From contig JALOBD010000068.1 in NCBI GenBank assembly GCA_023228445.1, positions 1 through 11,554 on the forward strand: a stretch of DNA of 11,554 bases, written 5' to 3'. Numbering within the stretch: the first letter of the stretch is position 1; the number at the start of each line of letters is the position of its first letter. This stretch comes from Sphaerochaeta sp. (GTDB taxonomy: Bacteria > Spirochaetota > Spirochaetia > Sphaerochaetales > Sphaerochaetaceae). The notes beneath the pieces were generated by a model that was not told the origin of the DNA, did no database searches, and worked only from the letters and a program-made list of their open reading frames with translations. The translations under genes were made by a program, and so were the position numbers. Positions 1 through 5,763 of the stretch are shown piece after piece.

Positions 1-161
1 TCCAACTCGAGGCAGATGTGGTCGGGCTCCTCGCTTTCGATGGCGAGGGTCACCTCGTCGACGCTCTGCGCTGATACGTGGGCGGTACCGACGAGCAAAA
101 TTTCCTTGCCGTCCTCAAGAGTGAGGCGGATGCGGGTGTCACTCAGCTTCTCGATGGTCAT
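1..161 (-). CDS. TraB-family protein, N-terminal fragment (runs off the left edge)
   Basis: Only the first 53 codons are in the window. The translation begins MTIEKLSDTRIRLTL and contains LLVGTAHVSAQSVDEV, then a segment ending DHICLEL. The GTAHVS motif followed by an acidic helix and a hydrophobic strand with a glutamate is the hallmark start of the TraB/PrgY/GumN family. Members are often membrane-anchored through a C-terminal region, which cannot be seen here; PrgY of Enterococcus limits sex-pheromone activity, but the biochemical role in most bacteria is unknown. The ATG at 161 is chosen because it places the conserved motif at the usual distance from the N-terminus. No Shine-Dalgarno precedes it. 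Instead a good -10 hexamer ends 7 bases upstream, so the mRNA may be leaderless. The gene diverges from the lysine exporter gene. The family call is firm; the function is not. Confidence 0.82.
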   Translation of the reverse strand, partial: MTIEKLSDTRIRLTLEDGKEILLVGTAHVSAQSVDEVTLAIESEEPDHICLEL

Positions 162-168
162 GCAGTCA

Positions 169-197
169 ACTATACTGAGGATGGACGACAGAAACAA
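169..197 (-). promoter_or_regulatory. Predicted sigma-70-type promoter of the TraB-family gene
   Basis: On the minus strand TTGTTT (197-192) and TATAGT (174-169) are separated by exactly 17 bases. Transcription should start near 162-161, which is the start codon itself, so the message would have almost no 5' leader. This is a visual match only. Confidence 0.5.
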
Positions 198-203
198 GGG
201 AAT

Positions 204-233
204 TTGACACGCTCCTCAGATTTGGAGTAGTTT
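204..233 (+). promoter_or_regulatory. Possible promoter of the lysine exporter gene
   Basis: A perfect TTGACA lies at 204-209. Eighteen bases downstream is a poor -10 candidate, TAGTTT (228-233). The predicted start of transcription is near 240, immediately before the ATG at 241. A GGAG at 224-227 is 13 bases from the ATG, further than usual for a ribosome binding site. The -35 is convincing, the -10 is weak. Confidence 0.35.
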
Positions 234-240
234 TACCCCC

Positions 241-1176
241 ATGGACACACTCTGGTATCTTGGCCGCCTCGCCCTCGCTTTCGCAGCGGGTTCCGGTACT
301 GCCATCCTGCTTGGAAGGCACCGTCTGGTTAAAACGGCGGCCACCATGCAGATGGTCCTCGTCTGGTTGTTGCTCTTCTTCATGGGGGTAAACACCGCCT
401 CCATCGAGAACATCACCGAACAGATGGCGAACATCGGCCTCTCTGCGTTGATCATCACCGCGTTGGCGCTCTCAGGCACCATCGCGGTGGCACTCCTCCT
501 CTCACCTCGAAGTTCGGGGGAGGGGACGATCGCCATCGCAAAGCGCAAGGAGGGATCGCCGCTCCGTCGCCTCTGGGATATCGTCAAGGAACCGCTGATC
601 CTCATCGCCATCGTCGCCTCCGGTCTGCTGCTTGGCCTCTATACCCCGCTCTTTGGGTGGTTTGACAACGCCCTGGTCTCCTATCTCCTCTATGTCCTGC
701 TCTTCTTCGTCGGCATGGGGATGATTCAGCGCAGGATCAGCTTCAAGGGAATCTTTGCCAACAGAGCGCTGGTGTTCTTGCCGCTCTACACCATCGCCGG
801 CACCTACCTGGGGGCGCTGGTCGTGCCACTCTTCACCGCATACACCGTCCGAGAGGCGATGGGGATGCTCAGTGGCTTTGGTTGGTATTCGCTGAGCGGA
901 ATTCTCATCAGCGATCTGGGCCATCCCGTATTGGGCTCGGTCTCGTTTCTCTCCAACCTGCTGAGGGAGAGCTTCTCCTTCTTCCTCATCCCGCTCTTCG
1001 GCAGACTGGGCAGACGCTACTACCCCGCTGCGGTGTGCAGCGGAGGGGCTACGACGATGGATGTGACGCTGGTCCTGCTTTCAGGACACTTCGGGATGCA
1101 GACGATGGTCGCCTCGATCTACCACGGGGTGGTGATGAGCATGGCAGCCCCCCTCCTCATCCCGCTCTTCTTCTAG
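241..1176 (+). CDS. lysO: LysO-family lysine exporter (DUF340), inner-membrane transporter
   Basis: The 311-residue protein is strongly hydrophobic. Likely membrane segments lie near residues 5-25, 36-50, 66-88, 117-135, 143-161, 177-200, 235-256 and 285-311. The C-terminal half carries the signature of the LysO/YbjE family: GFGWYSLSGILISDLG at about 212-227, FLSNLLRE at 236-243 and SGGATTMDVTL at 267-277. E. coli LysO exports L-lysine and confers resistance to the toxic analogue thialysine; its length of about 300 residues matches. The conserved acidic residues in the membrane region (Asp225, Asp274) fit the ion-coupled export mechanism proposed for the family. A charged insert at about residues 90-110 separates the N-terminal hairpins from the core. 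The gene overlaps the stop of the converging downstream gene by four bases. The family assignment is firm; lysine as substrate is inferred from family. Confidence 0.88.
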   Translation: MDTLWYLGRLALAFAAGSGTAILLGRHRLVKTAATMQMVLVWLLLFFMGVNTASIENITEQMANIGLSALIITALALSGTIAVALLLSPRSSGEGTIAIAKRKEGSPLRRLWDIVKEPLILIAIVASGLLLGLYTPLFGWFDNALVSYLLYVLLFFVGMGMIQRRISFKGIFANRALVFLPLYTIAGTYLGALVVPLFTAYTVREAMGMLSGFGWYSLSGILISDLGHPVLGSVSFLSNLLRESFSFFLIPLFGRLGRRYYPAAVCSGGATTMDVTLVLLSGHFGMQTMVASIYHGVVMSMAAPLLIPLFF

Positions 1177-1601
1177 CGTTTGATCCACAGTTGGGCGATG
1201 ATGGAAAGCGGGCCTTCCTTCAAGAGGCGTACGGAGAATCTAGCTGGTCCGTCGATGGCGATGGGGGCAAGGGAGAGGATGGGGGCCAACGTCTCTGGAG
1301 GAGCCATCTGGATAAACTGGTAGCGTCCTGCCTCAAGGGCATACACCCCCTCGCTGCCCGGTTGCTCCTCCCCGCTCTCGATGGCGAGCAACTCCTCCGC
1401 TGATGGCGCGTCCTTGAACCCAACGAAGAGTACCCGACCGGTAGAGGTGAGGGTGATGATCACCTCACACCCCGACTGGGCGCCATCGAGCAGGGTGAGG
1501 GCGTTTTGGTAGGCATCCTCGCTGCTTTGGTAGACAAAGGGGGGTGCTTGGTAGATGATGGGTTGGATGAGTGAGAGCATCATGGAATCGGGGTGCTGCA
1601 T
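1173..1601 (-). CDS. Conserved-looking hypothetical protein, 142 residues
   Basis: I do not recognise this protein. It has no signal peptide or membrane segment and looks like a small soluble alpha/beta protein. After a hydrophobic N-terminal stretch comes a helix (SSEDAYQNALTLLDGA), then predicted strands (CEVIITLTSTGRVLFVGF), an acidic loop rich in Glu and Gly (about 70-83), another strand region (GRYQFIQMAP) and a basic C-terminus ending LWIKR. Codon use and G+C match the neighbours, which supports a real gene, as does its exact fit between the lysine exporter and the metallopeptidase. The ATG at 1601 is used; ATGs at codons 7 and 8 are alternatives, and none has a Shine-Dalgarno. A -10-like TACAGT ends 7 bases before codon 1. 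Its stop codon shares CTAG (1173-1176) with the stop of the converging exporter gene. Confidence 0.7.
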   Translation of the reverse strand: MQHPDSMMLSLIQPIIYQAPPFVYQSSEDAYQNALTLLDGAQSGCEVIITLTSTGRVLFVGFKDAPSAEELLAIESGEEQPGSEGVYALEAGRYQFIQMAPPETLAPILSLAPIAIDGPARFSVRLLKEGPLSIIAQLWIKR

Positions 1602-1607
1602 GGGAGA

Positions 1608-1613
1608 TACTGT
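1608..1613 (+). promoter_or_regulatory. Possible -10 element of the metallopeptidase gene
   Basis: TACTGT lies six bases before the ATG at 1620. No recognisable -35 is present at 16-18 bases upstream, so this is weak on its own. It is notable because it overlaps the oppositely oriented TACAGT (1614-1609), giving a near-symmetric element shared by two divergent genes. Confidence 0.3.
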
Positions 1614-1637
1614 AACAGAATGAAAACGGCAGGTAAA
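1609..1637 (-). promoter_or_regulatory. Predicted promoter of the 142-residue hypothetical gene
   Basis: On the minus strand TTTACC (1637-1632) and TACAGT (1614-1609) are 17 bases apart, each matching the sigma-70 consensus at four of six positions. The predicted transcript starts at or next to the ATG at 1601. The -35 lies inside the first codons of the divergent metallopeptidase gene, and the -10 overlaps that gene's own -10 candidate. Confidence 0.42.
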
Positions 1638-2315
1638 GTATCACAAATTCCATATACGTTGACGCGACGTAGGTCCAATAAGAACATCGTGCTGCGGGTC
1701 AACGACCTAGGTCACGTCGAGGTCAGCGCTCCCTTCCTCGTGCCCAAGGCGACCATTGAGGAGTTCATCCTGGCCAACGAGGAGAAGCTGCTCTCCCGCA
1801 TCGCCGAGCGCAAGGAGCGTCACCACACCTACACTGATGGGGACCGCTTCCTCTATGAGGGCAGGTACGTCGAGCTATCGGTAGCCCATGGCAGTCGATA
1901 CAACATTGCAGAAGAGAACGGGGTTCTGCGAGTAACCACCATCGAGGAGGAGTGTCCGCCGAGAGTGGTTGAGGCGCTGGTCCTCTGGCTCTATCGCAAG
2001 CGCACCCGCCAGCGGGTCAAGGAAATCTTGCCCATCTGGGCGATGAAACTGGGCTTGGCCACTCCCCCGTTCTCCGTCAGGGATTCGAAGAAGCGCTGGG
2101 CCAGCTGCTCGTCGAAGGGCAGGCTCAACTTCTCGCTCCGCTGTCAGGCGCTGACTGATGAGCAGCTCTCCTACCTGGTGCTCCATGAGTTGGCCCACCT
2201 GATTCACTTCGATCACTCGCCGGATTTCCATGCACTGGTGAAGCACCATATGAGCTTTTACAAGAGCGTGCAACGCTCACTCTATGCGGTCCAGGAGGAG
2301 AGCCAACTCATCTGA
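1620..2315 (+). CDS. YgjP/SprT-like zinc metallopeptidase (M48-type, DUF45)
   Basis: The protein has 231 residues if the ATG at 1620 is used. A GTG at 1593 in the same frame would add nine residues, but these run into the divergent gene's start and look non-conserved. The C-terminal third carries the zinc-binding signature HELAHLIHFDHSPDFH. His189 and His193 (HExxH with catalytic Glu190) and His199 are the expected metal ligands. Just before it is the family block SVRDSKKRWASCSSKGRLNFS, with the typical Arg-Trp-Ala-Ser-Cys pattern. The N-terminal half (about residues 10-110) is the beta-rich region usual for YgjP-like proteins. These are soluble cytoplasmic proteins; the physiological substrate is not well established. 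No signal peptide is seen. No Shine-Dalgarno precedes the ATG, which may be read leaderless. The flavodiiron gene follows after 51 bases but has its own promoter. Confidence 0.85.
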   Translation: MKTAGKVSQIPYTLTRRRSNKNIVLRVNDLGHVEVSAPFLVPKATIEEFILANEEKLLSRIAERKERHHTYTDGDRFLYEGRYVELSVAHGSRYNIAEENGVLRVTTIEEECPPRVVEALVLWLYRKRTRQRVKEILPIWAMKLGLATPPFSVRDSKKRWASCSSKGRLNFSLRCQALTDEQLSYLVLHELAHLIHFDHSPDFHALVKHHMSFYKSVQRSLYAVQEESQLI

Positions 2316-2318
2316 CGA

Positions 2319-2347
2319 TTCACAACCACCGTCAGATTGTGTATGGT
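2319..2347 (+). promoter_or_regulatory. Predicted promoter of the flavodiiron gene
   Basis: TTCACA (2319-2324) and TATGGT (2342-2347) are 17 bases apart. This predicts a start near 2354 and a short leader that includes the Shine-Dalgarno GGAGG at 2356-2360, six bases before the ATG at 2367. Confidence 0.5.
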
Positions 2348-2353
2348 GGTTTT
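2324..2353 (+). promoter_or_regulatory. Inverted repeat over the flavodiiron promoter: operator or short terminator
   Basis: The arms AACCACC (2324-2330) and GGTGGTT (2345-2351) are perfect complements. They extend inward by a G-U and a U-A pair to a nine-pair stem with a ten-base loop. The arms touch the -35 and cover most of the -10 of the predicted flavodiiron promoter, as an operator would. Alternatively, because the second arm runs into four Ts, the same hairpin could end the metallopeptidase transcript. The sequence does not decide between the two. Confidence 0.4.
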
Positions 2354-2366
2354 ATGGAGGAACGCA

Positions 2367-3578
2367 ATGAAACCTGACTATATTACGGACGGTGTCTATC
2401 GAGTCGCCGCCAAAGTGGGAAGCCGCGATCTCTTTGAGGGCATCTGGCCGATCCCTGATGGGGTGATGCTCAACTCATACGTGGTGATGGGAGAGAACAA
2501 GCGTGCCCTCATTGATTTAGTGAAGGATTGGGATGGTGCGCTTTGGACGGTCTTCGAGCAACTGGACAGCCTCGGCCTCGGTCCCGGTGGTCTCGATTAC
2601 ATCATCATCAACCACATGGAACCCGATCACACCGGGGCGATGGGCCAGATTGTCAGCCGCTACCCCGATGCCCAGATCCTCGCCAGCGAGAAGGCCCTCC
2701 CCTTGATCAAGAGCTTCTATAAGATCGAGAAGAACGTACGGGCAGTCAAGGATGGGGAGACGCTGGCGCTGGGAGGCAAGACCCTCAAGTTCTTCATGAC
2801 ACCGAACATCCACTGGCCCGAGACGATGATGACCTACGTCGAGGAGGATGGAGTGCTCTTCAGCTGCGATGGCTTCGGCTCTTTCGGACGCTATGAAGGG
2901 TGCTTTGATGATGAGCTGGGAGCCAACGAAAAGGCACATCTCAAGAGTGAGACGGAGCGCTACTACGCCAACATCGTCTCCTCCTTCTCGGCCTTCGTAC
3001 AGCGGGGCATCGCCAAGCTGGCAGGCACCGATATCAACGTTGTCGCACCCAGCCATGGGGTGGTCTGGAGGGGGAATCCCAAAGAGATCATCGAGCACTA
3101 TGCCCGCCTCGCCTCCTACATGCAGGGGCCGAGGGAGAAGGAGGTAGCGATCGTCTGGTCGAGCATGTACGGAAATACCGAGGCACTCTTACAGAGTATC
3201 GTCGACGGGATCCGCAGCGAAGGCATCGATGTCCACATCCTCCAGGTCCCCCAGACCCACGCCTCCTTCGTGCTGGAGAAGGTCTGGAGGAGCGAGGGGC
3301 TTATCATCGGGATGCCGACCTACGAGTACAAGATGTTTCCGCCGATGTACCACGTCCTGGACATCCTGGAGCGCAGCCACGTACAGGGACGCAAGGCGTT
3401 GCGCTTCGGCTCCTTCGGTTGGTCCGGTGGAGCGCAAAAACAGTTCGATGTCTTCGTTGAAGCGATGAAGCTCGACTACAAGGGGTGCATCGAGTACCAG
3501 GGTTCCCCCACCGACGAGGACAAGAAGAAGGCCTTTGAACTTGCCAAGGCGATGGCCAGGGAGATCAAGGAGCTGTAG
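2367..3578 (+). CDS. Flavodiiron protein (A-type flavoprotein), O2/NO reductase
   Basis: The 403-residue protein starts at the ATG at 2367, six bases after GGAGG; an upstream in-frame start at 2337 lacks a ribosome site. The N-terminal metallo-beta-lactamase-like domain (about 1-250) carries the full diiron ligand set: His83-x-Glu85-x-Asp87-His88 in NHMEPDHTG, His149 in NIHWPE, Asp168 in SCDGFGSFG and His230 in APSHGVVW. The spacings fit the family. The C-terminal flavodoxin domain (about 258-400) begins with the FMN phosphate loop WSSMYGNTE, followed by GMPTYEYKMFPPM and FGSFGWSGGA. These cytoplasmic enzymes reduce O2 to water and/or NO to N2O in anaerobes, usually taking electrons from rubredoxin. 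No rubredoxin domain is fused and no rubredoxin gene is visible here, so the donor must be encoded elsewhere. Which substrate is preferred cannot be read from sequence. An intrinsic terminator follows, so the unit appears monocistronic. Confidence 0.95.
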   Translation: MKPDYITDGVYRVAAKVGSRDLFEGIWPIPDGVMLNSYVVMGENKRALIDLVKDWDGALWTVFEQLDSLGLGPGGLDYIIINHMEPDHTGAMGQIVSRYPDAQILASEKALPLIKSFYKIEKNVRAVKDGETLALGGKTLKFFMTPNIHWPETMMTYVEEDGVLFSCDGFGSFGRYEGCFDDELGANEKAHLKSETERYYANIVSSFSAFVQRGIAKLAGTDINVVAPSHGVVWRGNPKEIIEHYARLASYMQGPREKEVAIVWSSMYGNTEALLQSIVDGIRSEGIDVHILQVPQTHASFVLEKVWRSEGLIIGMPTYEYKMFPPMYHVLDILERSHVQGRKALRFGSFGWSGGAQKQFDVFVEAMKLDYKGCIEYQGSPTDEDKKKAFELAKAMAREIKEL

Positions 3579-3609
3579 GTCTCGCACTTCAAATTATCGA
3601 GAGAGTCAT

Positions 3610-3639
3610 CACCCCACCAGTTTGGTGGGGTGGTTTGTT
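3610..3639 (+). terminator. Intrinsic terminator of the flavodiiron gene
   Basis: CACCCCACCA and TGGTGGGGTG form a perfect ten-base-pair stem with a GTT loop, followed by a T-rich but interrupted tract (GGTTTGTT). It lies 31 bases past the stop codon. The tract is weak but the stem is very stable. Confidence 0.85.
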
Positions 3640-3859
3640 GACGGAGACACTCATGCCTTCTACCAGAAAGGCAAGATCAACAGTGCGTGTCTACCCAGAA
3701 ATGTTGACCAAGCTGTGTGGCGGAACATACTGGCAATGGTTCAGCCGATCATGTATTGGCAGACGACGTGTGTGTTCAAAAAGTTTGTTTGAAGAACACA
3801 TGTACACCTTCCCCTACCGAGCGGTAGATTCATTGAAAAATACATGTGATGGGTGCGCC
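3640..3859. other. Intergenic stretch with no recognisable gene; left edge of the AT-rich island
   Basis: An open frame on the plus strand runs through this stretch into the lipoprotein gene, but its translation is rich in Cys, Arg and Trp, resembles no family I know and has no ribosome site. I treat it as non-coding or a decayed remnant. It contains an inverted repeat at 3771-3800, listed separately. No promoter for the downstream lipoprotein gene could be identified with confidence. Confidence 0.4.
3771..3800. repeat. Inverted repeat with 7-base arms
   Basis: TGTGTTC (3771-3777) and GAACACA (3794-3800) are perfect inverted copies around a 16-base AT-rich centre. That centre contributes to a second, nested dyad, TTCAAA/TTTGAA. 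It lies 60 bases before the start of the broken lipoprotein gene. It could be an operator for that gene, a weak hairpin or a remnant end of a mobile element; nothing here decides. Confidence 0.45.
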
Positions 3860-4419
3860 ATGAAGAAACTGCTGGTATTTGCCTTGATCCTGCTTTCGTT
3901 TCTATTTGTATCCTGTGTGACGAGCTTGGATAGAACGCTGCTTCAACATTCCGCAAGTTCGATAGACCCAAAGGTACCAAATTTAGAACTGAAGAATGAA
4001 ACCCCGATTTTTCAGTGGGAAGATCAAATTCCAAAGCTCTCTCCACAAATTCCTGCCTCTGTACGATATTCGAGCGTGAGTGCGAAAACAATCTGATAGA
4101 GTGGAATGGTGATGACAAATGGGGGACCATTGACCTCATCGTGATAGATGCGTCCCTTGATGATTTGGTATTTACAACGAGGGTATACGTAGAGATAGAG
4201 CTCAGAATTTTTGACATCAATGGAAAGAAAGTCTGGACTAATCCTATAAGAATGTCGGAAAGATTGTTAACTGGACTTCTGAACAGGTCGATTCGGAAGC
4301 CTTAACCAAAATAGTCAAAGCCGTCAAAGAGCTGATTGAGGGAAGCTAAAGCTGATGTACGCAGTGATGCTCCAGAAATCATTGTGAAGCTTGAGAGTGC
4401 GTTGGCAAAGCAAGAATAG
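3860..4419 (+). pseudogene. Small lipoprotein gene apparently broken by up to three frameshifts
   Basis: The first frame gives a 78-residue product, MKKLLVFALILLSFLFVSC followed by VTSLDR: two Lys, a hydrophobic core and a lipobox with Cys19, so a signal-peptidase II lipoprotein. It stops at 4096. Coding character then continues in the next frame from about 4060 to 4245 (residues such as FERECENNLIEWNGDD, then VEIELRIFDINGKKVWTN). It then moves to the third frame (YKNVGKIVNWTSEQ, then VDSEALTKIVKAVKELIEGS, stop at 4347-4349). A further frame change at the GAGGGAAG run near 4340 would add EAKADVRSDAPEIIVKLESA and end at 4417-4419. The joins correspond to a missing base at about 4020-4090, a missing T near 4242 and perhaps an extra G near 4340. 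I do not recognise the family. If intact it would be a lipid-anchored protein of roughly 185 residues. Sequencing errors in homopolymers are an alternative to true decay. The last frameshift is least certain. Confidence 0.62.
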
Positions 4420-4514
4420 GGGTCAATTGCTGTACTGGCTTGTTGAGATGGTCTGACCAACGAGTGGTTGGATAACGAGCAGCGGTCATTTTCTGCTAGC
4501 CAGAGGCCATGTCA

Positions 4515-5510
4515 TCAGAGTAAAGCGCCTGCACGTAGCCTTACTACTGTCTCGAGCGCCCGCATCACGCGCTCATCCTTTGTTTCCATCAACGATGCAT
4601 ACAAGGAGATTGGATCGACCATATTGCCTTTGGCGAAGAGCAGCGGGTCGTACCGCCATAGCTGCAGCTCGGTGATATCTTGGGCAGGAAATGCCCCAGG
4701 ATCTTTGGTGAGCATGAGGTGATGTGCCGACATCTGCGTTGATGAGATCGCCCTGACCGAATACAGCGGAGGATTGAGCATGCTCATCTTTGACAAAGCC
4801 TCCAAGCCGGCAATCGGTCCATCATAGACTTTTGTGGTGGTATGCACAGTTCTGAGAACAGGTGAACGGAGAAAGGGTACGCCTTTGGACACGTATTGGG
4901 GACCTTCAAACCTGCGATAGGTTTTGCTTCGGTTCAACGGTCCGCTCCATTCAAAGGTCAACAGCGTATTCTCGGCAAGAGCATTCAACGCCCGTGAGGC
5001 CGACATCTGTGAGATTTTGAGCTTCTGTGCCATCTGCGTTGTATTGATGACCAAGCCTTCTTCGTACAGAAACGTCAGATACACACATTGGGTTACTGGA
5101 GAGAACGACGTGGTGCGGGGAAGTGGTTCGTGTTGTTGTCGGGTAAGTTTCAGCCCCAGAAATGGTAAGAACACTTGTTCAGTACCCGTGATGAAGGAAA
5201 TCCTCTTTGACATGTAGGTCTTAAGCCGCTGTGCACTGATCTTGTGATGAAACATCACTACTTCTTTGGGGGTCTGTTCAAAAAGGAGTTGCCTGTGCTT
5301 TTCGATTTGTCCAACTCTTGGTAGATCTCCTGTGACCTCAAGAATGAGACACTGTGTATCGAGGATAGTTGTTTCATAGATTGCATAGAGCGATTGCATG
5401 AATAAGGGAAGATTCACCGATCCCTGCCAAGGGTGAATGGAGACATCCGGTCCAAAGAATTCAGTAAGAGTTGAGACAAGATCAGTGGGTGTATGTTCTT
5501 GGCTACCCAT
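4515..5510 (-). CDS. Orphan winged-helix DNA-binding protein, possibly AbiEi-antitoxin-like
   Basis: The protein has 331 residues from the ATG at 5510; an in-frame TTG at 5534 is the only upstream alternative and has no support. Three regions can be seen. The N-terminal part (about 1-130) is an alpha/beta domain ending ISFITGTEQVFLPFLGLKL. Residues about 140-200 form a helix-turn-helix with a beta wing: TTQMAQKLKISQMSASRALN, then LLTFEW and SKTYRRF. The C-terminal half (about 200-331) includes SPVLRTVH, GLEALSKMSML and an ending DPISLYASLMETKDERVMRAL. The layout of a MarR-like wing plus a domain that begins with a 'G.EAL' helix reminds me of type IV AbiEi antitoxin proteins, but this is a resemblance, not an identification. 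No AbiEii-type toxin is adjacent. G+C is clearly lower than in the flanking genes, suggesting separate ancestry. It is transcribed away from the PepD terminator and must use its own promoter. Confidence 0.75.
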   Translation of the reverse strand: MGSQEHTPTDLVSTLTEFFGPDVSIHPWQGSVNLPLFMQSLYAIYETTILDTQCLILEVTGDLPRVGQIEKHRQLLFEQTPKEVVMFHHKISAQRLKTYMSKRISFITGTEQVFLPFLGLKLTRQQHEPLPRTTSFSPVTQCVYLTFLYEEGLVINTTQMAQKLKISQMSASRALNALAENTLLTFEWSGPLNRSKTYRRFEGPQYVSKGVPFLRSPVLRTVHTTTKVYDGPIAGLEALSKMSMLNPPLYSVRAISSTQMSAHHLMLTKDPGAFPAQDITELQLWRYDPLLFAKGNMVDPISLYASLMETKDERVMRALETVVRLRAGALL

Positions 5511-5519
5511 AGTATCATC

Positions 5520-5564
5520 GATATAACATATCAATTGTTAGATTGAAAGTCATAGTGTTAGATT
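5520..5564 (-). promoter_or_regulatory. Probable control region of the winged-helix gene with direct and inverted repeats
   Basis: A candidate promoter has TTTCAA (5548-5543) and TATATC (5525-5520) on the minus strand, 17 bases apart; both are imperfect. Over it lie an inverted repeat TAACA (5524-5528)/TGTTA (5536-5540) and two direct copies of GTTAGATT (5537-5544 and 5557-5564) whose starts are exactly 20 bases, about two helical turns, apart. This pattern suits a site for autoregulation by the adjacent DNA-binding protein. The promoter hexamers are weak; the repeats are directly visible. Confidence 0.4.
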
Positions 5565-5724
5565 TATCTTCTTTTCTCATACAACTGTGCTGGTGTATAA
5601 ATCAAACGCATCAATGGGGAGTGCTTCAGGCTTGATCCCCTGCAGCAGAATCAGAGACCATGCTCCTCACTTCTGTGCAATAGGGCAAGTATCCATGGCA
5701 AGATCAAACGGGATGCAATTGATT

Positions 5725-5763
5725 GGCCTGGTCGTCCTTAAAAACAGTGTGATGATCCAGGCC
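5725..5763. repeat. Inverted repeat capable of a 12-pair hairpin
   Basis: GGCCTGG (5725-5731) and CCAGGCC (5757-5763) are perfect inverted copies. With one bulged base the pairing continues through TCGTC (5732-5736) and GATGA (5751-5755), including one G-U pair on the plus-strand transcript, leaving a 14-base loop. It lies just beyond the PepD terminator. There is no T-tract, so it is not itself a classical terminator; it may be a structured RNA element or a DNA-binding site. Confidence 0.5.

Noticed and set aside
16..207. 63-codon open frame on the plus strand at the left edge
   Set aside because: Antisense to the TraB-family start, whose GTAHVS motif is clear.
882..1403. 173-codon open frame on the plus strand crossing the end of the lysine exporter and the hypothetical gene
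   Set aside because: It covers two better-supported genes in other frames and its translation is low-complexity and charged like a shadow frame.
2517..3098. 193-codon open frame on the minus strand inside the flavodiiron gene
   Set aside because: It is fully antisense to a gene with all catalytic motifs, has no ribosome site and has a composition typical of a shadow frame in G+C-rich coding DNA.
3741..4220. 159-codon open frame on the minus strand opposite the lipoprotein
   Set aside because: No family resemblance or ribosome site; the plus strand has a convincing signal peptide and lipobox over the same bases.
4457..4471. Hairpin CCAAC/GTTGG as terminator for the winged-helix gene
   Set aside because: Only five pairs and no T-tract on the minus strand, so it cannot be supported as an intrinsic terminator.
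5597..5710. Repeated ATCAAACG in the gap upstream of the regulator
   Set aside because: Eight bases only, unequal surroundings and no fixed spacing to anything; may be chance.
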